From positions 2,232,001 to 2,296,000 of the forward strand of contig CBDDKZ010000005.1 in the NCBI GenBank assembly GCA_965230415.1: a DNA stretch of 64,000 nucleotides, given 5' to 3'. This DNA is from CBDDKZ01 sp965230415 (GTDB lineage: Bacteria; Bacteroidota; Bacteroidia; Cytophagales; JAAEPT01). This document shows, piece by piece, positions 28,336 through 36,100 of this stretch. How positions within the stretch are numbered: the first letter of the stretch is position 1; each line of letters begins with the position of its first letter. The position numbers and the translations under genes were made by a program. Under the pieces are notes generated by a model. The model worked only from the letters and a program-made list of their open reading frames with translations. It was not told the DNA's origin and did no database searches.

Positions 28336-28992
28336 ATGTTGAAGCAAGCAATAAAAGGAGTTTTAAACAAAGTAGCCCCCAGTGTTCTGGAAAAAAGAAA
28401 TAGTCGTCTAAGTAAGGAACATGAGGATAAGGTAATTGAAGAATGGCAAAAAAAAGGAAGCCCTGCTCCTCCGCCCCATATCGTAAAGCAGCGTGCTATT
28501 TTAGATTACCAAAAAGAGTATGCAGTTTCAGCCTTTGTTGAAACCGGGACCTATTTGGGGAACATGATAGAGGCTCAGAAGGCTAATTTTCAGGAAATTC
28601 ATTCTGTAGAGCTAGGTAAAGATTTACATGAAAAAGCATTAAAGCGTTTTGAGAACGATACACATGTTAAACTATGGCTTGGTGATAGTGGTAAGGTATT
28701 ACCGAAAATAGTTGCTACATTGAATAAAAGCGCCATTTTCTGGCTCGACGGACATTATTCGGGAGGTGTTACTGCTCAGGGCGAAAAAGATTGTCCAATT
28801 TATGAAGAATTGAAAGCGATCTTATCAGATAGCCCAAATAAGCACATTATTTTAATCGACGATGCCCGTTGTTTTGTTGGTGAGGGAGATTACCCTACTG
28901 TAGATGCATTGAAGAAATATGTTTCTGATAACTATACAAAAGACTTCAGCTGTGAAGTTAATGACGATATTATTCGATTAGTGCTAAAGTAA
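28336..28992 (+). CDS. Methyltransferase-fold protein of unknown substrate
   Basis: The 218-residue protein shows AFVETGTYLGNMIEA followed by IHSVELGKDLHEKA (about 72-102), a Rossmann-like SAM-binding order, then FWLDGHYSGG and IILIDDARCF. These features match a group of methyltransferase-fold proteins in polysaccharide loci. The N-terminal 60 residues are basic and could contact the membrane. A role in sugar or lipid modification is inferred from position; activity is uncertain. Confidence 0.75.
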   Translation: MLKQAIKGVLNKVAPSVLEKRNSRLSKEHEDKVIEEWQKKGSPAPPPHIVKQRAILDYQKEYAVSAFVETGTYLGNMIEAQKANFQEIHSVELGKDLHEKALKRFENDTHVKLWLGDSGKVLPKIVATLNKSAIFWLDGHYSGGVTAQGEKDCPIYEELKAILSDSPNKHIILIDDARCFVGEGDYPTVDALKKYVSDNYTKDFSCEVNDDIIRLVLK

Positions 28993-29026
28993 ATAATTAA
29001 GCAAATCATTAACATTCAACATTAAC

Positions 29027-29731
29027 TTAATCAAAGGAGTAGTTTAAGCGTCTAAACATACTTTCAAATCGCTCATTATATTGCTTAATTATAGTGCTGT
29101 TCAGTTCACTTTTCCATTGTTCTTTAGTCCCTTTTCTTAGAAATTTGAATTGAGTAGGATTAGAATTTTCGAACTTCTTTTTTTTGGTGTCAAAAGATTG
29201 TTCATCAATAGCTATACGTATTTCTTCATCACTTTTTTGAAGGCCTAAAAATTCAAGTAATTGAGAGGAACTCTCAAAAGTATTATCTATAAGGTCTTCA
29301 TACTTCAACACAAGGGCTTGTGGAGCATCTAAATAGCACTTTACATGTTCATCCCAGGCCATGCGACACCAATAGTGTATGGTAATATCACCCTCAAAAA
29401 TGGCCTTTGTCATTCGGTTTAGCCTTTCGGAATTTGATAAGTTCTCACGTTTGAAAAAGTAGTGACTCCCACTTAAGAGAATGTCTCTCGGGTCACGCAC
29501 TATATAAACAATCTTAGCATTTTTCTGATCGTAACGACTTATTTCATGCAACTGATGGTGACTTTTATAGCAGCAATAATCCGAGACACGATTAAGACCC
29601 TCTATAGCCAATTCAGGATGCTCCGAATAATACAGGAATCCACCTACCGGACATTCGATAAGTTCGGCGCTTAAGCGGGCTAACCAAGTATTTCCACTTT
29701 TCGGATAACCGGCAATTATTACTTTTTGCAT
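29027..29731 (-). CDS. PAPS-dependent sulfotransferase domain protein
   Basis: The 234-residue protein begins MQKVIIAGYPKSGNTWL; PKSGNTW is the 5'-phosphosulfate loop. IVYIVRDPRDILLSGSHYF (about 74-92) is the 3'-phosphate-binding motif, and LVLKYEDLI and the C-terminal RKGTKEQWK complete the Sulfotransfer_1 pattern. It should sulfate a hydroxyl group. I chose the ATG at 29731 over a TTG nine codons upstream because the family starts close to the loop. It is the second sulfotransferase of the cluster and is more canonical than the one at 16545-17441. Confidence 0.92.
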   Translation of the reverse strand: MQKVIIAGYPKSGNTWLARLSAELIECPVGGFLYYSEHPELAIEGLNRVSDYCCYKSHHQLHEISRYDQKNAKIVYIVRDPRDILLSGSHYFFKRENLSNSERLNRMTKAIFEGDITIHYWCRMAWDEHVKCYLDAPQALVLKYEDLIDNTFESSSQLLEFLGLQKSDEEIRIAIDEQSFDTKKKKFENSNPTQFKFLRKGTKEQWKSELNSTIIKQYNERFESMFRRLNYSFD

Positions 29732-29950
29732 GACAGAGATCTGTAAATTAAGGAACAAAAGTAGCTATTCTCCTCAGAAATGAAAACTACATGCCCTGGT
29801 AATGAAGGCTAAATTATCCCAAATTTCTTTCAGGGAATTGAATTTAGAAATATAAATTATATCTTCACATGTGCTAAATTTACGCATTACACGTAGTATT
29901 AATTTATTTTGATCATTTATTGTTGAGTCTTTTTTGATGGACTTGTAAAT

Positions 29951-30784
29951 ATGAATAAGACCGTAATTGATTCCGGAAAGAAAGAGTTGCTTATTCCGGT
30001 TAAGGAACTGTTGAAGTACAAAGACCTTTTTCTCACGCTGGCTTATCGAGATTTAAGAGTAAGGTACGCGCAGACTTTTCTAGGTTTATTTTGGGCTATA
30101 CTACAACCACTAAGCACATTGGTGATTTTCACTGTTGTGTTTGGCCATGTGGCGAAAATAGATACAGGTGATATACCTTATCCCTTATTTGTGCTTTGCG
30201 GAATGTCGTGTTGGACTTACTTTTCCTTTGTATTAAATCAGTCCAGCTTGTCCATAAAAAATGCGGGAGATATGATTAAGAAAATATATTTCCCAAGGTT
30301 AATTTTGCCACTTTCAAAAGCAGTTGTAGGCTTAGTCGATTACCTGATTGTAATTGTTATGTTGGTAATTGCACTTATTTATTCAGGAGTAGAGCTTAGT
30401 TCAAATATGTTGTATTTCCCTTTCTTCGTATTCGTAACCATTGTATCATCATTGACCATCGGGATTTGGTTGAGTGCCCTAACCGTAAGATTTAGAGACT
30501 TTCAACATGTAATCCCGTTTTTAGTACAATTTGGTTTATATGCATCGCCAATTGCATATCCCGCATCTGCGATTGTTAATAAGGCAGGTGTTCCGGAATG
30601 GTTAAAGGTAGCCTACTTTTTAAATCCAATGGCCGGAGCTACCGAAGGAATGAGGTGGTGCCTGTTAGATACAGATCCGCCCAACTATTTGACATATGTT
30701 TCGTTTGCCTTTGTATTGATTTTATTCTTTTTTGGTTTAAGGTATTTCAGTAAAATAGAGAAGACAGCGGCAGATTTGATATGA
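29951..30784 (+). CDS. ABC-2 polysaccharide exporter permease, Wzm/TagG type
   Basis: The 277-residue protein has about six membrane segments after an N-terminal cytoplasmic stretch with KDLFLTLAYRDLRVRYAQT (about 24-42), the interface helix typical of Wzm/TagG permeases, followed by LGLFWAILQPL. It moves a finished lipid-linked glycan across the inner membrane. The ATPase gene begins inside its stop codon (ATGA overlap), so the two subunits are made together. The system implies an ABC-type rather than Wzx/Wzy-type export route for at least one glycan here. Confidence 0.95.
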   Translation: MNKTVIDSGKKELLIPVKELLKYKDLFLTLAYRDLRVRYAQTFLGLFWAILQPLSTLVIFTVVFGHVAKIDTGDIPYPLFVLCGMSCWTYFSFVLNQSSLSIKNAGDMIKKIYFPRLILPLSKAVVGLVDYLIVIVMLVIALIYSGVELSSNMLYFPFFVFVTIVSSLTIGIWLSALTVRFRDFQHVIPFLVQFGLYASPIAYPASAIVNKAGVPEWLKVAYFLNPMAGATEGMRWCLLDTDPPNYLTYVSFAFVLILFFFGLRYFSKIEKTAADLI

Positions 30785-32022
30785 GCAATTCGTCAATTAT
30801 AATAGAGAATGTAGGTAAGAAATATGTCCTTGGGAAAGCCAAACAAGGGGATTTGCGAGAGTTGATAAGTGCCCGCATAAAGAGTTTTTATAGTAAGAGT
30901 GAAGAAAATTCAGAAGAGTTTTGGGCCTTAAAAAATATTTCAGCTACTATTGAAAAGGGCGACCGGGTTGGTATTGTCGGTAGGAACGGAGCAGGTAAAA
31001 GCACGCTGCTAAAGATTCTCTCAAAAATTACGGCCCCAACAACAGGTCATATTGAAATTAATGGTAGGTTGGCGTCACTTTTGGAAGTAGGAACCGGTTT
31101 TCATCCTGAGCTTACAGGTAGAGAAAATATCTATTTGAATGGTACCATACTTGGAATGCAGCGAAAAGAAATCAAAGAACAATTTGATGAAATTGTAGCT
31201 TTTTCCGGTATTGAGAAGTTTATAGATACACCTGTTAAGCGTTACTCTTCCGGGATGTATGTACGTCTTGCTTTTGCCGTAGCAGCACACCTAAATTCAG
31301 AAATACTAATCATTGATGAAGTACTGGCAGTAGGAGATATCGTCTTTCAAAAAAAGTGCTTGGGAAAAATGGAAGAAGTGGCCTCAATGGGTAGAACAGT
31401 ACTTTTTGTGAGTCATAACCTGGGTGCAGTACAGAATCTTTGCAATACCTCTATGTTATTACAACAAGGTGAATTGACTAATATCGGCGCGACAGAGGAC
31501 ATCTTGCCCATTTACCTCAATTCATTAGACGGTTCTTCGGGTATGCCTTTCATAGATTTAACGAATTATGATCTCAGAAAAGGCAATCAGTGTATTTCCT
31601 TTACCCGGGCTGAAATAAAAAACAGCAAAGGGGAATTGTGTAACCAGTTTTCTTTAGGGGAATCGGTGATATTTAACTTATATCTGGATACAAAACAGGA
31701 AATTCGAGACTTTAAAATAGCTATTAGCATACATAATTCTGCAGGTATACTTTTGGGACATTATTTGAACTCAGATTCCCATTTCGAACCTGAGGTGATC
31801 AATGGAGAAATAGCGTATGAAGTTTGTTTCGAGGATTTAAGGTTTTATCCAGATACCTACTATGTTAGTTTTTGGATTGGTGGTAAAGAAAGTGTAGACG
31901 ATTTTGACTATTTAGAAAGTTGTATGCAGTTTGATATAATTAATGGAGGTAAACTCACTCCCAGAAAGCTCAAGAAAAACTCAGGCTTAATTTTCTTAAT
32001 GCCCAGCTGGTCGAATCTCTAA
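30781..32022 (+). CDS. ABC transporter ATPase, Wzt type with C-terminal carbohydrate-binding domain
   Basis: The 413-residue protein has Walker A GRNGAGKSTLL (about 67-77), signature YSSGMYVRLAFAVA, Walker B ILIIDEVLAVGD and switch FVSHN. A C-terminal beta-sandwich extension (about 260-413) resembles the Wzt_C domain, which in E. coli O8/O9a reads a terminal modification on the glycan and permits export. A methyl or similar cap made by one of the local modifying enzymes could be the signal. The alpha-1,2-fucosyltransferase gene follows on the same strand. Confidence 0.95.
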   Translation: MSNSSIIIENVGKKYVLGKAKQGDLRELISARIKSFYSKSEENSEEFWALKNISATIEKGDRVGIVGRNGAGKSTLLKILSKITAPTTGHIEINGRLASLLEVGTGFHPELTGRENIYLNGTILGMQRKEIKEQFDEIVAFSGIEKFIDTPVKRYSSGMYVRLAFAVAAHLNSEILIIDEVLAVGDIVFQKKCLGKMEEVASMGRTVLFVSHNLGAVQNLCNTSMLLQQGELTNIGATEDILPIYLNSLDGSSGMPFIDLTNYDLRKGNQCISFTRAEIKNSKGELCNQFSLGESVIFNLYLDTKQEIRDFKIAISIHNSAGILLGHYLNSDSHFEPEVINGEIAYEVCFEDLRFYPDTYYVSFWIGGKESVDDFDYLESCMQFDIINGGKLTPRKLKKNSGLIFLMPSWSNL

Positions 32023-32077
32023 ATTCACAATGCTCAAAGATACGTTTTGTAGTAATAATTAAATTACAATATCATTT

Positions 32078-32932
32078 ATGATAATTTCGAAGTTACTTGG
32101 AGGCCTTGGGAATCAAATGTTCCAATATGCTGTTGGAATGCATTTGGCTTATAAATTAAAGATGCCCTATTATTTAGATATTGATCAACTTAATAGAGAT
32201 ACACTGCGTAATTATGAGCTGAACCACTTTAATATTTCAGCTAGTATCGCTTCAGAAAAAAATATAACGTCATTTCCTGTTGGAGCCAGTAGTTTGAAGC
32301 AATTTTTCAACTCCAGAAAGTACGTTGTTGAGGAAGAATTGAACTATAATCCACATTTACTTGATCTCAAAAAACCAAGCTATTTAGAGGGGTATTGGCA
32401 GTCTGAAAAATATTTTCACGAAATACGTGAGATTATTGGCAATGAGTTTGTAATAATTTCACCACTGTCAGATCAGACTTTGGCAATTGAGGAAGAATTG
32501 CATACCAGTTACAATTGTGTTGGAGTACATTTCAGAAGGGGTGATTATGTAGCGAATGCAAAAACCAACAAAGTTCACGGAATATGTTCTTTAGACTATT
32601 ATGAAAGTGCCATTAATCATTTCAGGGAAAAATATAGTAATTTGAAGCTTTATATTTTTTCCGACGATATAGATTGGGTCAAAGAAAATTTAAAGGTAAA
32701 TGTACCTGTTTCTTACGTTCATCATAATGATGCCGAACATGCTTACCAGGATCTTTATCTCATGTCTCAGTGCAAACATCAAATTATTGCGAATAGCTCA
32801 TTTAGTTGGTGGGCAGCCTGGTTAAATAGTAACGAAAATAAAGAGATAGTGGCGCCTTCAAAATGGTTTGTAGACACTAATAGGGAAAATCAGGCCGTAG
32901 ACATTGTTCCTGAGTCCTGGTTAAGGTTATAG
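32078..32932 (+). CDS. GT11-family alpha-1,2-fucosyltransferase-like protein
   Basis: The 284-residue protein has the family start LLGGLGNQMFQYAVGMHLA (about 6-24), the donor-binding motif VHFRRGDYV (about 149-157) and SSFSWWAAWLN near 243. These are hallmarks of GT11 enzymes, which use GDP-fucose (or a related sugar) to make an alpha-1,2 bond. No GDP-fucose synthesis genes are in the window. Its position after the exporter genes suggests it acts on the same glycan. Confidence 0.93.
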   Translation: MIISKLLGGLGNQMFQYAVGMHLAYKLKMPYYLDIDQLNRDTLRNYELNHFNISASIASEKNITSFPVGASSLKQFFNSRKYVVEEELNYNPHLLDLKKPSYLEGYWQSEKYFHEIREIIGNEFVIISPLSDQTLAIEEELHTSYNCVGVHFRRGDYVANAKTNKVHGICSLDYYESAINHFREKYSNLKLYIFSDDIDWVKENLKVNVPVSYVHHNDAEHAYQDLYLMSQCKHQIIANSSFSWWAAWLNSNENKEIVAPSKWFVDTNRENQAVDIVPESWLRL

Positions 32933-33140
32933 TAAATGTGTTTAATCGGATAACAATTATTTAGTTAACATAGTTAACGAGTGTTTACGTATTATATAAC
33001 TAAGGAACTAGCTTAAAACCGGAAGAGGTATGATTATTGTAACTTATAGAAAAGTTATAATAGCATTCAAGTCCTGGTTTAGGAGCTCTATTTGTACCGA
33101 AATATTGAGTTAAAGCTAAAAATTGACTTTATTTAGACTT

Positions 33141-36100
33141 ATGAAAGTATGCTGGCTACATTGTATAATTGGTCTTTGCGTTGTTTTTGGAGCCCGCAGT
33201 CAATGCATTGATTCATTAACCAATGTCCCTGATACCGCCTGCTTAGGTGAAAAAATTGAAGTTGCGGCACCCGGATTCGTAAATGGAGATCTATTATGGG
33301 ATTTTGACAGTGACAATAGTTTTTCCGAATTGACTTTAGACACCCTGGAAAGTCAAACGATTTCCAGCAATTTTGGTATTGACGTGGTTTATGATTCCAC
33401 TATCGGGTGGATGTCTTTTACAAGCGATCAAACTTCTAACAGAATTTATATCATGGAGTTTGCAAACGGTTTACAAGAACCTTCTACGGCGTCATATTCA
33501 TTAAACGTTCCCAATAATACTTTTGGAAACCCTGCGAGTATTGATGTTTTATCTTATCAGGGGGAGTGGTATGGCTTTGTACTATGTCGCAATCCAGCAA
33601 AGGTTATTCAATTAAATTTTGGATCATCTTTAGGGAATATACCTCAGGTACATGAGGTGTTGGGTGCCGATTTTACTTCAAGCAATTCTTATATGTGTGC
33701 GACCATCATGCACGATAGTGCTTTTGTATTTATTAATGATTTTTTTGGTAATAAGGCACGAACTTACTTTTCTGCATCGCTCGGCTCTCCCTTGCTTGAA
33801 TTTTCACACGAATTTGAACTCACCGAATCTAGCGGTTTAAGAAATATGCGCGTACTACAAAAATGCGATAAACTGTACGGAATTGCAGTTTCTTCTGGAA
33901 GTAGAAATTTTCACGTCCTTAATTTTGGTGCCAGTTTTTTAAATACACCTCAAATTAATTCTTTCAACAGTATATTGTCCGATCGGCCAAGTCAATGTGA
34001 TATTATAGAAGAAGGATTAAAAATATATATGACTTATTGTTCGGTGGAGGGTAGATTTTATACCGTGGATTTGGGTCAGAATTTGGATAGCATCTCGCCT
34101 GTATTGATTACACCTACTTTGCCCAAACAGGGCGGCTTGTTTAGCTTAGCTACGGCCTATGACAAGGGAAATTGGTCGATGTATTCTTACTTATCTCAAA
34201 TGCTGTTTTTAAATTTTCAAGAAAGTGATTCACTGAGTATAGGTAGTTCTATAGATAACGCCAATGAAGTGAGTTACTTTACACCCGGAACCTATCAAAT
34301 AACACTTAGGTATACAGATTCCGCAAATAAAATTCAACTGCTATCTAAGAATATTGTGATACGTAATAATTTGGCAAGTACCTACGAACTGGAAAGTGCC
34401 TTAAATTATTGCCTTGATAGTGCCACGGCATTTTCTGCTACTTTGATAAACGGAACTCCTGGTGTTTCTTTTACATGGAATGTGGGTGGAAGTATGTTTT
34501 CCGGAGGTCAGGACACTTCCATTGTATTTGATTCCAGTGGAACCTACGACGTAAATGTGACGATAGTAAATAGCGATAACTGTCCGTCCTTTGCTGGTAA
34601 AACAGTTCAATTGTATGAAGCTCCAATTGCTTCCTTTTCACTTGACGACACAATAGTTTGTGTTAATTCCTCCATTCCTTTTATAAATACTTCGGTCAAT
34701 ACTGCTGATACGCTTACTACATGGCAGTGGGATTTTGGAGACGGAAATGGGTCGACATCGTTCAACCCTACTCATCAATTTGTAGAGGCCGATACGTTTG
34801 TTGTTACCCTTACTGCTCATTTACCATCTTGTTCAAATTCTTATGATAGTACAATTATTTTAAACGAAGCACCTGAAGTTGTACTGCGTTTTGATGATGA
34901 TTGTGCTTTAGATACTATTCAGTTTAACAATAATACCGATACAAGTCTTTTGAGCAGTTTTTACTGGGATTTTGGTGATGGTTCAACTTCAGATTCGCTT
35001 GAGCCAACTCATGTATATGATAGTCCTGGAGCGTACATCGTTTCTTTTAATGCTGCTGCTAAAAATTTGTGTGATTTGGTACAATTTGATACTATAACCA
35101 TTTATAATTTGCCTGGGGCCAATTTTGGCTATTCTGATAGCTGTGAGCAAAATCCGATTTTGTTTCAAGATCTTTCTCTTGCACCAAATGATTCGCTTGT
35201 TGCTTGGGATTGGACATTGACCAGTTCCACAGGAATAGATACCAGTACTGCTCAAAATCCAATTTTCACCTTCAATGCAGATTCTCTGATTATTATCAAT
35301 TTAAAAGTAAGTTCTGCCAGAGGGTGTGTCAATGAAGTAGTAGATAGTATAGCAATCAATGACTTGCCTCAAGTTGATTTTGACGTTGAATTGGGATGTA
35401 ATAACGACAGTATAATTGTGACTACCAATTCTCAGGTTTCGTCAGAACCTTTTTCGGTTTTATGGACAGTTAATTCTGAAGAATCACAAAAACACGAATC
35501 TTCATTTGCTTACTTTGGGCAAGACTCGGTTCTTGTTTCCCTGGTAGTGACAGATGCTGCTTCTTGTTCAGATTCTTTGAGTCGATGGCAAAACTTAGAT
35601 AAGCAATTTGTAATAGATTTTGATATTCCGGATAGCGTTTGTATTAACGAACGTCTGATTTTTCAAAACAATAATCTCAACTTTGATCATTATCTATGGA
35701 ATATCAGCGATAATGATTTTACCAATAATGGTGTAATACAAAGTTATGCTGCTTCACTGGGACTTAATTTAGTCCGTGGAATCACAAGTTTTCAGGACCC
35801 AAATACCGCAGTCGTACATGTATTAATTGCTGATCAGAATCGAAACGAAATTGTTTGGTTGAGTTTTGACGATGAACTGTCTAAAGAACCCACAGTTCAT
35901 GGATCTATAACCAGTAACCTGCTTTTACTTCCCGATGATTTGGAGTTGAGGTATGACAATGGTGAAATAATTTGCCTTGCTACTAGCAGTAGTTCTTCTA
36001 ACTTAATGTTAATGCGTTTTGGTGATCAAATGAATTTGAACCCTCAAATAGAAGAGATCGCTTTTGACCTAACTAATGTCAATGCATCACTTAGCTATTT

